In this document: in pieces, positions 1 to 11,620 of the stretch
How positions within the stretch are numbered: the stretch's first letter is position 1
Layout: each line of letters begins with the position of its first letter
Source: Euwallacea fornicatus
Taxonomy: Eukaryota > Arthropoda > Insecta > Coleoptera > Curculionidae
Length of the DNA: 64,000 nt
Reading direction: 5' to 3'
Assembly (NCBI RefSeq): GCF_040115645.1
Contig: NW_027096017.1
Coordinates: 992,001 to 1,056,000 of the forward strand
Position numbers and translations under genes: made by a program
The notes under the pieces: model-generated
Seen by the model: only the letters and a program-made list of their open reading frames with translations
The model's database searches: none
Told to the model about the DNA's origin: nothing

Positions 1-3000
1 AACAAGATGCAATAATGATGTGGTGAGACATCTTAAAGATCTCGTCGAGCTGATTAATTTGACACTTCGTTTAACAAATTTGGTCCTCATTTGCCGAAGT
101 TTTCAGGCTTCAAATTTTGGAAAGTCTCAAAAGTTGTGTGTTTGAGCACGTAAAGTACTATTTTTCTTGGAAATTCAACAAGATGCAATAATGATGTGTT
201 GTGGCATCTTCAAACTCTCGTCGAGCTGATTAATTTCACACTTTGTTTAACAAATTTGGTCCTCATTTGCCGAAGTTATCGAGCTTCAAAGTTTGGAAAG
301 TCTCAAAAGTTGTGTGTTTGAACACGTAAAGTACTATTTTTCTTGGAAATTCAACAAGATGCAATAATGATGTGTTGTGGCATCTTCAAACTCTCGTCGA
401 GCTGATTAATTTCACACTTTGTTTAACAAATTTGGTCCTCATTTGCCAAAGTTATCGAGCTTCAAAGTTTGAAAAGTCACAAAATATGTGTGTTTGAGCA
501 CATAAAGTACTATTTTTCTTGGAAATTCAACAAGATGCAATAATGATGTGGTGAGACATCTTAAAGATCTCGTCGAGCTGATTAATTTGACACTTCGTTT
601 AACAAATTTGGTCCTCATTTGCCGAAGTTTTCAAGCTTCAAATTTTTGAAAGTCTCAAAAGTTGTGTGTTTGAACACGTAAAGTACTATTTTTCTTGGAA
701 ATTCAACAAGATGCAATAATGATGTGGTGAGACATCTTAAAGATCTCGTCGAGCTGATTAATTTGACACTTCGTTTAACAAATTTGGTCCTCATTTGCCG
801 AAGTTTTCAGGCTTCAAATTTTGGAAAGTCTCAAAAGTTGTGTGTTTGAGCACGTAAAGTACTATTTTTCTTGGAAATTCAACAAGATGCAATAATGATG
901 TGTTGTGGCATCTTCAAACTCTCGTCGAGCTGATTAATTTCACACTTTGTTTAACAAATTTGGTCCTCATTTGCCGAAGTTATCGAGCTTCAAAGTTTGG
1001 AAAGTCTCAAAAGTTGTGTGTTTGAACACGTAAAGTACTATTTTTCTTGGAAATTCAACAAGATGCAATAATGATGTGCTGAGACATCTTAAAGATCTCG
1101 TCGAGCTGATTAATTTGACACTTCGTTTAACAACTTTGGTCCTCATTTGCCGAAGTTTTCAGGCTTCAAATTTTGGAAAGTCTCAAAAGTTGTGTGTTTG
1201 AGCACGTAAAGTACTATTTTTCTTGGAAATTCAACAAGATGCAATAATGATGTGTTGTGGCATCTTCAAACTCTAGTCGAGCTGATTAATTTCACACTTT
1301 GTTTAACAAATTTGGTCCTCATTTGCCGAAGTTATCGAGCTTCAAAGTTTGAAAAGTATCAATAGTTGTGTGTTTGAGCACATAAAGTACTATTTTTCTT
1401 GGAAATTCAACAAGATGCAATAATGATGTGGTGAGACATCTTAAAGATCTCGTCGAGCTGATTAATTTCACGCTTTGTTTAACAAATTCGGTCCTCATTT
1501 GCCGAAGTTATTGAGCTTCAAATTTTGAAAAGTCTCAAAAGTTGTGTGTTTGAGCATATAAAGTACTATTTTTCTTGGAAATTCAACAAGATGCAATAAT
1601 GATGTGTTGTGACATCTTCAAACTCTCGTCGAGCTGATTAATTTCACACTTTGTTTAACAAATTTGGTCCTCATTTGCCAAAGTTATCGAGCTTCAAAGT
1701 TTGAAAAGTCACAAAATATGTGTGTTTGAGCACATAAAGTACTATTTTTCTTGGAAATTCAACAAGATGCAATAATGATGTGCTAAGACATCTTAAAGAT
1801 CTCGTCGAGCTGATTAATTTGACACTTCGTTTAACAACTTTGGTCTTCATTTGCCGAAGTTTTCAAGCTTCAAATTTTGGAAAGTCTCAAAAGTTGTGTG
1901 TTTGAGCACGTAAAGTACTATTTTTCTTGGAAATTCAACAAGATGCAATAATGATGTGTTGTGGCATCTTCAAACTCTAGTCGAGCTGATTAATTTCACA
2001 CTTTGTTTAACAAATTTGGTCCTCATTTGCCGAAGTTATCGAGCTTCAAAGTTTGAAAAGTATCAAAAGTTGTGCGTTTGAGCACATAAAGTACTATTTT
2101 TCTTGGAAATTCAACAAGATGCAATAATGATGTGGTGAGACATCTTAAAGATCTCGTCGAGCTGATTAATTTGACACTTCGTTTAACAAATTTGGTCCTC
2201 ATTTGCCGAAGTTTTCAAGCTTCAAATTTTTGAAAGTCTCAAAAGTTGTGTGTTTGAACACGTAAAGTACTATTTTTCTTGGAAATTCAACAAGATGCAA
2301 TAATGATGTGGTGAGACATCTTAAAGATCTCGTCGAGCTGATTAATTTCACACTTTGTTTAACAAATTTGGTCCTCATTTGCCGAAGTTATCGAGCTTCA
2401 AAGTTTGGAAAGTCTCAAAAGTTGTGTGTTTTAACACGTAAAGTACTATTTTTCTTGGAAATTCAACAAGATGCAATAATGATGTGTTGTGGCATCTTCA
2501 AACTCTCGTCGAGCTGATTAATTTCACACTTTGTTTAACAAATTTGGTCCTCATTTGCCAAAGTTATCGAGCTTCAAAGTTTGAAAAGTCACAAAATATG
2601 TGTGTTTGAGCACATAAAGTACTATTTTTCTTGGAAATTCAACAAGATGCAATAATGATGTGCTGAGACATCTTAAAGATCTCGTCGAGCTGATTAATTT
2701 GACACTTCGTTTAACAACTTTGGTCCTCATTTGCCGAAGTTTTCAAGCTTCAAATTTTGGAAAGTCTCAAAAGTTATGTGTTTGAGCACGTAAAGTACTA
2801 TTTTTCTTGGAAATTCAACAAGATGCAATAATGATGTGTTGTGGCATCTTCAAACTCTAGTCGAGCTGATTAATTTCACACTTTGTTTAACAAATTTGGT
2901 CCTCATTTGCCGAAGTTATCGAGCTTCAAAGTTTGAAAAGTATCAAAAGTTGTGTGTTTGAGCACATAAAGTACTATTTTTCTTGGAAATTCAACAAGAT

Positions 3001-3520
3001 GCAATAATGATGTGGTGAGACATCTTAAAGATCTCGTCGAGCTGATTAATTTCACGCTTTGTTTAACAAATTCGGTCCTCATTTGCCGAAGTTATTGAGC
3101 TTCAAATTTTGAAAAGTCTCAAAAGTTGTGTGTTTGAGCATATAAAGTACTATTTTTCTTGGAAATTCAACAAGATGCAATAATGATGTGTTGTGACATC
3201 TTCAAACTCTCGTCGAGCTGATTAATTTCACACTTTGTTTAACAAATTTGGTCCTCATTTGCCAAAGTTATCGAGCTTCAAAGTTTGAAAAGTCACAAAA
3301 TATGTGTGTTTGAGCACATAAAGTACTATTTTTCTTGGAAATTCAACAAGATGCAATAATGATGTGGTGAGACATCTTAAAGATCTCGTCGAGCTGATTA
3401 ATTTGACACTTCGTTTAACAAATTTGGTCCTCATTTGCCGAAGTTTTCAAGCTTCAAATTTTGGAAAGTCTCAAAAGTTGTGTGTTTGAGCACGTAAAGT
3501 ACTATTTTTCTTGGAAATTC
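1..3520. repeat. Irregular left domain, 20 monomers with 9-monomer echo
   Basis: Type A and B monomers mix without a clean HOR. The four monomers at 1057-1760 resemble those at 2641-3344, an offset of 1584 bp (9 monomers). In both, the order is gctgag head with aactttgg, ctctag head with gtatca, ggtgag head with cacgctttg, then gttgtgac head with gtcacaaaatatg. The monomer at 529 matches that at 2113 at the same offset. Variants private to this domain include tttgccaaag joined to gtcacaaaatatg (monomers 353, 1585, 2465, 3169), gctgag/gctaag heads (1057, 1761, 2641) and gagcatataaag (1409, 2993). They are absent from the rest of the window, so this domain has been homogenised separately. Confidence 0.8.
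2289..2464. repeat. Chimeric monomer, type A head on type B tail
   Basis: This monomer begins with the type A head (ggtgagacatcttaaag) but continues with the type B segment cacactttg, then tatcgagc, aaagtttgg and an acacg end, as in the monomers at 177 and 881. Its left neighbour (2113) equals the monomer at 529 and its right neighbour (2465) equals that at 353. The simplest reading is an unequal exchange between two adjacent monomers, with the junction in the shared stretch cgtcgagctgattaattt. A single change (tttgaacacg to ttttaacacg) also removes a stop codon and opens a chance 69-codon frame at 2308-2517. Confidence 0.7.
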
Positions 3521-4048
3521 AACAAGATGCAATAATGATGTGTTGTGGCATCTTCAAACTCTCGTCGAGCTGATTAATTTCACACTTTGTTTAACAAATT
3601 TGGTCCTCATTTGCCGAAGTTATCGAGCTTCAAAGTTTGGAAAGTCTCAAAAGTTGTGTGTTTGAACACGTAAAGTACTATTTTTCTTGGAAATTCAACA
3701 AGATGCAATAATGATGTGTTGTGGCATATTAAAGATCTCGTCGAGCTGATTAATTTCACACTTAGTTTAACAAATTTGGTCCTCATTTGCCGAAGTTATC
3801 GAGCTTCAAAGTTTGAAAAGTTTCAAAAGTTGTGTGTTTGAGCACATAAAGTACTATTTTTCTTGGAAATTCAACAAGATGCAATAATGATTTGGTGAGA
3901 CATCTTAAAGATCTCGTCGAGCTGATTAATTTGACACTTCGTTTAACAAATTTGGTCCTCATTTGCCGAAGTTATCGAGCTTCAAATTTTGAAAAGTCTC
4001 AAAAGTTGTGTGTTTGAGCACATAAAGTACTATTTTTCTTGGAAATTC

Positions 4049-5105
4049 AACGAGATGCAATAATGATGTGGTGAGACATCTTAAAGATCTCGTCGAGCTG
4101 ATTAATTTGACACTTTGGTTAACAAATTTGGTCCTCATTTGCCGAAGTTATCGAGCTTCAAAGTTTGAAAAGTCTCAAAAGTTGTGTGTTTGAGCACATA
4201 AAGAACTATTTTTCTTGGAAATTCAACAAGATGCAATAATGATGTGTTGTGGCATCTTCAAACTCTAGTCGAGCTGATTAATTTCACACTTTGTTTAACA
4301 AATTTGGTCCTCATTTGCCGAAGTTATCGAGCTTCAAAGTTTGAAAAGTCTCTAAAGTTGTGTGTTTGAGCACATAAAGTACTATTTTTCTTGGAAATTC
4401 AACAAGATGCAATAATGATGTGGTGAGACATCTTAAAGATCTCGTCGAGCTGATTAATTTGACACTTCGTGTAACAAATTTGGTCCTCATTTGCCGAAGT
4501 TATCGAAGCTTCAAATTTTGAAAAGTCTCAAAAGTTGTGTGTTTGAGCACATAAAGTACTATTTTTCTTGGAAATTCAACAAGATGCAATAATGATGCGG
4601 TGAGACATCTTAAAGATCTCGTCGAGCTGATTAATTTCACACTTAGTTTAACAAATTTGGTCCTCATTTGCCGAAGTTATCGAGCTTCAAAGTTTGAAAA
4701 GTTTCAAAAGTTGTGTGTTTGAGCACATAAAGTACTATTTTTCTTGGAAATTCAACAAGATGCAATAATGATGTGGTGAGACATCTTAAAGATCTCGTCG
4801 AGCTGATTAATTTGACACTTCGTTTAACAAATTTGGTCCTCATTTGCCGAAGTTATCGAGCTTCAAATTTTGAAAAGTCTCAAAAGTTGTGTGTTTGAGC
4901 ACATAAAGTACTATTTTTCTTGGAAATTCAACAAGATGCAATAATGATGTGGTGAGACATCTTAAAGATCTCGTCGAGCTGATTAATTTGACACTTCGTT
5001 TAACAAATTTGGTCCTCATTTGCCGAAGTTTTCAAGCTTCAAATTTTGAAAAGTCTCAAAAGTTGTGTGTTTGAACACGTAAAGTACTATTTTTCTTGGA
5101 AATTC
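4049..5105. repeat. 6-monomer block within the HOR, first of pair
   Basis: Six monomers (1057 bp, one of 177 bp) in the order: ctttgg with cataaagaac; ctctag with gtctctaaag; 177-bp monomer; gcggtgag with cacacttag; tatcgagc type A; ttttcaagc type A. The block repeats at 5106. The visible differences are cgtgtaac here against cgtttaac in the second block, and the base after the final monomer (caacgag here, caacaag there). Confidence 0.88.
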
Positions 5106-6162
5106 AACGAGATGCAATAATGATGTGGTGAGACATCTTAAAGATCTCGTCGAGCTGATTAATTTGACACTTTGGTTAACAAATTTGGTCCTCATTTGCC
5201 GAAGTTATCGAGCTTCAAAGTTTGAAAAGTCTCAAAAGTTGTGTGTTTGAGCACATAAAGAACTATTTTTCTTGGAAATTCAACAAGATGCAATAATGAT
5301 GTGTTGTGGCATCTTCAAACTCTAGTCGAGCTGATTAATTTCACACTTTGTTTAACAAATTTGGTCCTCATTTGCCGAAGTTATCGAGCTTCAAAGTTTG
5401 AAAAGTCTCTAAAGTTGTGTGTTTGAGCACATAAAGTACTATTTTTCTTGGAAATTCAACAAGATGCAATAATGATGTGGTGAGACATCTTAAAGATCTC
5501 GTCGAGCTGATTAATTTGACACTTCGTTTAACAAATTTGGTCCTCATTTGCCGAAGTTATCGAAGCTTCAAATTTTGAAAAGTCTCAAAAGTTGTGTGTT
5601 TGAGCACATAAAGTACTATTTTTCTTGGAAATTCAACAAGATGCAATAATGATGCGGTGAGACATCTTAAAGATCTCGTCGAGCTGATTAATTTCACACT
5701 TAGTTTAACAAATTTGGTCCTCATTTGCCGAAGTTATCGAGCTTCAAAGTTTGAAAAGTTTCAAAAGTTGTGTGTTTGAGCACATAAAGTACTATTTTTC
5801 TTGGAAATTCAACAAGATGCAATAATGATGTGGTGAGACATCTTAAAGATCTCGTCGAGCTGATTAATTTGACACTTCGTTTAACAAATTTGGTCCTCAT
5901 TTGCCGAAGTTATCGAGCTTCAAATTTTGAAAAGTCTCAAAAGTTGTGTGTTTGAGCACATAAAGTACTATTTTTCTTGGAAATTCAACAAGATGCAATA
6001 ATGATGTGGTGAGACATCTTAAAGATCTCGTCGAGCTGATTAATTTGACACTTCGTTTAACAAATTTGGTCCTCATTTGCCGAAGTTTTCAAGCTTCAAA
6101 TTTTGAAAAGTCTCAAAAGTTGTGTGTTTGAACACGTAAAGTACTATTTTTCTTGGAAATTC
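5106..6162. repeat. 6-monomer block within the HOR, second of pair
   Basis: Same six-subtype order as the preceding block, offset 1057 bp, with its 177-bp monomer at 5458. The pair recurs in every 28-mer copy, so this duplication predates the amplification of the larger unit. Confidence 0.88.
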
Positions 6163-8802
6163 AACAAGATGCAATAATGATGTGTTGTGGCATCTTCAAA
6201 CTCTAGTCGAGCTGATTAATTTCACACTTTGTTTAACAAATTTGGTCCTCATTTGCCGAAGTTATCGAGCTTCAAATTTTGAAAAGTCTCAAAAGTTGTG
6301 TGTTTGAGCACATAAAGTACTATTTTTCTTGGAAATTCAACAAGATGCAATAATGATGTGTTGTGGCATCTTCAAACTCTCGTCGAGCTGATTAATTTCA
6401 CACTTTGTTTAACAAATTCGGTCCTCATTTGCCGAAGTTATCGAGCTTCAAAGTTTGAAAAGTCTCAAAAGTTGTGTGTTTGAGCACATAAAGAACTATT
6501 TTTCTTGGAAATTCAACACGATGCAATAATGATGTGTTGTGGCATCTTCAAACTCTAGTCGAGCTGATTAATTTCACACTTTGTTTAACAAATTTGGTCC
6601 TCATTTGCCGAAGTTATCGAGCTTCAAAGTTTGGAAAGTCTCAAAAGTTGTGTGTTTGAGCACATAAAGTACTATTTTTCTTGGAAATTCAACAAGATGC
6701 AATAATGATGTGTTGTGGCATCTTCAAACTCTAGTCGAGCTGATTAATTTCACACTTTGTTTAACAAATTCGGTCCTCATTTGCCGAAGTTATCGAGCTT
6801 CAAAGTTTGAAAAGTCTCAAAAGTTGTGTGTTTGAGCACATACAGTACTATTTTTCTTGGAAATTCAACAAGATGCAATAATGATGTGTTGTGGCATCTT
6901 CAAACTCTCGTCGAGCTGATTAATTTCACACTTTGTTTAACAAATTCGGTCCTCATTTGCCGAAGTTATCGAGCTTCAAAGTTTGAAAAGTCTCAAAAGT
7001 TGTGTGTTTGAGCACATACAGTACTATTTTTCTTGGAAATTCAACAAGATGCAATATTGATGTGTTGTGGCATCTTCAAACTCTAGTCGAGCTGATTAAT
7101 TTCACACTTTGTTTAACAAATATGGTCCTCATTTGCCGAAGTTATCGAGCTTCAAAGTTTGAAAAGTTTCAAAAGTTGTGTGTTTGAGCACATAAAGTAC
7201 TATTTTTCTTGGAAATTCAACAAGATGCAATAATGATGTGGTGAGACATCTTAAAGATCTCGTCGAGCTGATTAATTTGACACTTCGTTTAACAAATTTG
7301 GTCCTCATTTGCCGAAGTTATCGAGCTTCAAATTTTGAAAAGTCTCAAAAGTTGTGTGTTTGAGCACATAAAGTACTATTTTTCTTGGAAATTCAACAAG
7401 ATGCAATAATGATGTGGTGAGACATCTTAAAGATCTCGTCGAGCTGATTAATTTGACACTTCGTTTAACAAATTTGGTCCTCATTTGCCGAAGTTTTCAA
7501 GCTTCAAATTTTGGAAAGTCTCAAAAGTTGTGTGTTTGAGCACGTAAAGTACTATTTTTCTTGGAAATTCAACAAGATGCAATAATGATGTGTTGTGGCA
7601 TCTTCAAACTCTAGTCGAGCTGATTAATTTCACACTTTGTTTAACAAATTTGGTCCTCATTTGCCGAAGTTATCGAGCTTCAAAGTTTGAAAAGTCTCAA
7701 AAGTTGTGTGTTTGAGCACATAAAGTACTATTTTTCTTGGAAATTCAACAAGATGCAATAATGATGTGGTGAGACATCTTAAAGATCTCGTCGAGCTGAT
7801 TAATTTGACACTTCGTTTAACAAATTTGGTCCTCATTTGCCGAAGTTTTCAAGCTTCAAATTTTGGAAAGTCTCAAAAGTTGTGTGTTTGAACACGTAAA
7901 GTACTATTTTTCTTGGAAATTCAACAAGATGCAATAATGATGTGTTGTGGCATCTTCAAACTCTAGTCGAGCTGATTAATTTCACACTTTGTTTAACAAA
8001 TTTGGTCCTCATTTGCCGAAGTTATCGAGCTTCAAAGTTTGGAAAGTCTCAAAAGTTGTGTGTTTGAGCACATAAAGTACTATTTTTCTTGGAAATTCAA
8101 CAAGATGCAATAATGATGTGTTGTGGCATCTTCAAACTCTCGTCGAGCTGATTAATTTCACACTTTGTTTAACAAATTCGGTCCTCATTTGCCGAAGTTA
8201 TCGAGCTTCAAAGTTTGGAAAGTCTCAAAAGTTGTGTGTTTGAGCACATAAAGTACTATTTTTCTTGGAAATTCAACAAGATGCAATAATGATGTGTTGT
8301 GGCATCTTCAAACTCTAGTCGAGCTGATTAATTTCACACTTTGTTTAACAAATTTGGTCCTCATTTGCCGAAGTTATCGAGCTTCAAAGTTTGAAAAGTC
8401 TCAAAAGTTGTGTGTTTGAACACGTAAAGTACTATTTTTCTTGGAAATTCAACAAGATGCAATAATGATGTGTTGTGGCATCTTCAAACTCTCGTCGAGC
8501 TGATTAATTTCACACTTTGTTTAACAAATTTGGTCCTCATTTGCCGAAGTTATCGAGCTTCAAAGTTTGGAAAGTCTCAAAAGTTGTGTGTTTGAACACG
8601 TAAAGTACTATTTTTCTTGGAAATTCAACAAGATGCAATAATGATGTGTTGTGGCATATTAAAGATCTCGTCGAGCTGATTAATTTCACACTTAGTTTAA
8701 CAAATTTGGTCCTCATTTGCCGAAGTTATCGAGCTTCAAAGTTTGAAAAGTTTCAAAAGTTGTGTGTTTGAGCACATAAAGTACTATTTTTCTTGGAAAT
8801 TC

Positions 8803-10211
8803 AACAAGATGCAATAATGATTTGGTGAGACATCTTAAAGATCTCGTCGAGCTGATTAATTTGACACTTCGTTTAACAAATTTGGTCCTCATTTGCCGAA
8901 GTTATCGAGCTTCAAATTTTGAAAAGTCTCAAAAGTTGTGTGTTTGAGCACATAAAGTACTATTTTTCTTGGAAATTCAACGAGATGCAATAATGATGTG
9001 GTGAGACATCTTAAAGATCTCGTCGAGCTGATTAATTTGACACTTTGGTTAACAAATTTGGTCCTCATTTGCCGAAGTTATCGAGCTTCAAAGTTTGAAA
9101 AGTCTCAAAAGTTGTGTGTTTGAGCACATAAAGAACTATTTTTCTTGGAAATTCAACAAGATGCAATAATGATGTGTTGTGGCATCTTCAAACTCTAGTC
9201 GAGCTGATTAATTTCACACTTTGTTTAACAAATTTGGTCCTCATTTGCCGAAGTTATCGAGCTTCAAAGTTTGAAAAGTCTCTAAAGTTGTGTGTTTGAG
9301 CACATAAAGTACTATTTTTCTTGGAAATTCAACAAGATGCAATAATGATGTGGTGAGACATCTTAAAGATCTCGTCGAGCTGATTAATTTGACACTTCGT
9401 GTAACAAATTTGGTCCTCATTTGCCGAAGTTATCGAAGCTTCAAATTTTGAAAAGTCTCAAAAGTTGTGTGTTTGAGCACATAAAGTACTATTTTTCTTG
9501 GAAATTCAACAAGATGCAATAATGATGCGGTGAGACATCTTAAAGATCTCGTCGAGCTGATTAATTTCACACTTAGTTTAACAAATTTGGTCCTCATTTG
9601 CCGAAGTTATCGAGCTTCAAAGTTTGAAAAGTTTCAAAAGTTGTGTGTTTGAGCACATAAAGTACTATTTTTCTTGGAAATTCAACAAGATGCAATAATG
9701 ATGTGGTGAGACATCTTAAAGATCTCGTCGAGCTGATTAATTTGACACTTCGTTTAACAAATTTGGTCCTCATTTGCCGAAGTTATCGAGCTTCAAATTT
9801 TGAAAAGTCTCAAAAGTTGTGTGTTTGAGCACATAAAGTACTATTTTTCTTGGAAATTCAACAAGATGCAATAATGATGTGGTGAGACATCTTAAAGATC
9901 TCGTCGAGCTGATTAATTTGACACTTCGTTTAACAAATTTGGTCCTCATTTGCCGAAGTTTTCAAGCTTCAAATTTTGAAAAGTCTCAAAAGTTGTGTGT
10001 TTGAACACGTAAAGTACTATTTTTCTTGGAAATTCAACGAGATGCAATAATGATGTGGTGAGACATCTTAAAGATCTCGTCGAGCTGATTAATTTGACAC
10101 TTTGGTTAACAAATTTGGTCCTCATTTGCCGAAGTTATCGAGCTTCAAAGTTTGAAAAGTCTCAAAAGTTGTGTGTTTGAGCACATAAAGAACTATTTTT
10201 CTTGGAAATTC
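8803..10211. repeat. 8-monomer tandem duplication in HOR copy 2, first unit
   Basis: Eight monomers (1409 bp, one of 177 bp at 9331) running from the gatttggtgag monomer to the ctttgg/cataaagaac monomer. The next monomer, at 10212, is again gatttggtgag, which in copies 1 and 3 occurs only once per unit. Confidence 0.9.
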
Positions 10212-11620
10212 AACAAGATGCAATAATGATTTGGTGAGACATCTTAAAGATCTCGTCGAGCTGATTAATTTGACACTTCGTTTAACAAATTTGGTCCTCA
10301 TTTGCCGAAGTTATCGAGCTTCAAATTTTGAAAAGTCTCAAAAGTTGTGTGTTTGAGCACATAAAGTACTATTTTTCTTGGAAATTCAACGAGATGCAAT
10401 AATGATGTGGTGAGACATCTTAAAGATCTCGTCGAGCTGATTAATTTGACACTTTGGTTAACAAATTTGGTCCTCATTTGCCGAAGTTATCGAGCTTCAA
10501 AGTTTGAAAAGTCTCAAAAGTTGTGTGTTTGAGCACATAAAGAACTATTTTTCTTGGAAATTCAACAAGATGCAATAATGATGTGTTGTGGCATCTTCAA
10601 ACTCTAGTCGAGCTGATTAATTTCACACTTTGTTTAACAAATTTGGTCCTCATTTGCCGAAGTTATCGAGCTTCAAAGTTTGAAAAGTCTCTAAAGTTGT
10701 GTGTTTGAGCACATAAAGTACTATTTTTCTTGGAAATTCAACAAGATGCAATAATGATGTGGTGAGACATCTTAAAGATCTCGTCGAGCTGATTAATTTG
10801 ACACTTCGTGTAACAAATTTGGTCCTCATTTGCCGAAGTTATCGAAGCTTCAAATTTTGAAAAGTCTCAAAAGTTGTGTGTTTGAGCACATAAAGTACTA
10901 TTTTTCTTGGAAATTCAACAAGATGCAATAATGATGCGGTGAGACATCTTAAAGATCTCGTCGAGCTGATTAATTTCACACTTAGTTTAACAAATTTGGT
11001 CCTCATTTGCCGAAGTTATCGAGCTTCAAAGTTTGAAAAGTTTCAAAAGTTGTGTGTTTGAGCACATAAAGTACTATTTTTCTTGGAAATTCAACAAGAT
11101 GCAATAATGATGTGGTGAGACATCTTAAAGATCTCGTCGAGCTGATTAATTTGACACTTCGTTTAACAAATTTGGTCCTCATTTGCCGAAGTTATCGAGC
11201 TTCAAATTTTGAAAAGTCTCAAAAGTTGTGTGTTTGAGCACATAAAGTACTATTTTTCTTGGAAATTCAACAAGATGCAATAATGATGTGGTGAGACATC
11301 TTAAAGATCTCGTCGAGCTGATTAATTTGACACTTCGTTTAACAAATTTGGTCCTCATTTGCCGAAGTTTTCAAGCTTCAAATTTTGAAAAGTCTCAAAA
11401 GTTGTGTGTTTGAACACGTAAAGTACTATTTTTCTTGGAAATTCAACGAGATGCAATAATGATGTGGTGAGACATCTTAAAGATCTCGTCGAGCTGATTA
11501 ATTTGACACTTTGGTTAACAAATTTGGTCCTCATTTGCCGAAGTTATCGAGCTTCAAAGTTTGAAAAGTCTCAAAAGTTGTGTGTTTGAGCACATAAAGA
11601 ACTATTTTTCTTGGAAATTC
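10212..11620. repeat. 8-monomer tandem duplication in HOR copy 2, second unit
   Basis: Repeats the preceding 1409 bp including the private cgtgtaac site in its 177-bp monomer (10740). No difference between the two units was seen, which points to a very recent event. The junction lies between ctttgg/cataaagaac monomers that are alike in both blocks, as expected from unequal exchange between the two 6-monomer blocks. Confidence 0.9.

Larger units (their letters stand above)
3521..8450. repeat. 28-monomer HOR, copy 1 (4930 bp)
   Basis: The unit starts with a gttgtgg/ctcg monomer ending gaacacg, then a gttgtggcatatt monomer (3697) and a gatttggtgag monomer (3873). It continues through two near-identical 6-monomer blocks and ends with thirteen mainly type B monomers, including the catacag pair (6691, 6867) and the caatattgatg monomer (7043). 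It holds two 177-bp monomers (4401, 5458), so it measures 28 x 176 + 2 = 4930 bp. The same order begins again at 8451 and 14790. No difference from the later copies was noticed by eye apart from the insertion in copy 2. Confidence 0.92.

Noticed and set aside
2308..2517. 69-codon open frame, the longest in the window
   Set aside because: It lies across two satellite monomers, starts at GTG and exists only because one base change removes a stop codon. No domain, codon bias or gene context supports it.
4501..4520. Palindrome gaagcttc in the 177-bp monomers as a regulatory or hairpin element
   Set aside because: It is an 8-bp by-product of the single A insertion. It is too short to claim function and is absent from the other 350 monomers.
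6826..7187. Pair of overlapping 61-codon frames, repeated at 13165 and 18095, taken as a duplicated small gene family
   Set aside because: Their spacing is exactly the monomer length, and their recurrence at 6339 and 4930 bp follows the higher-order repeat. The period of 176 is not divisible by 3, so no frame can be kept along the array.
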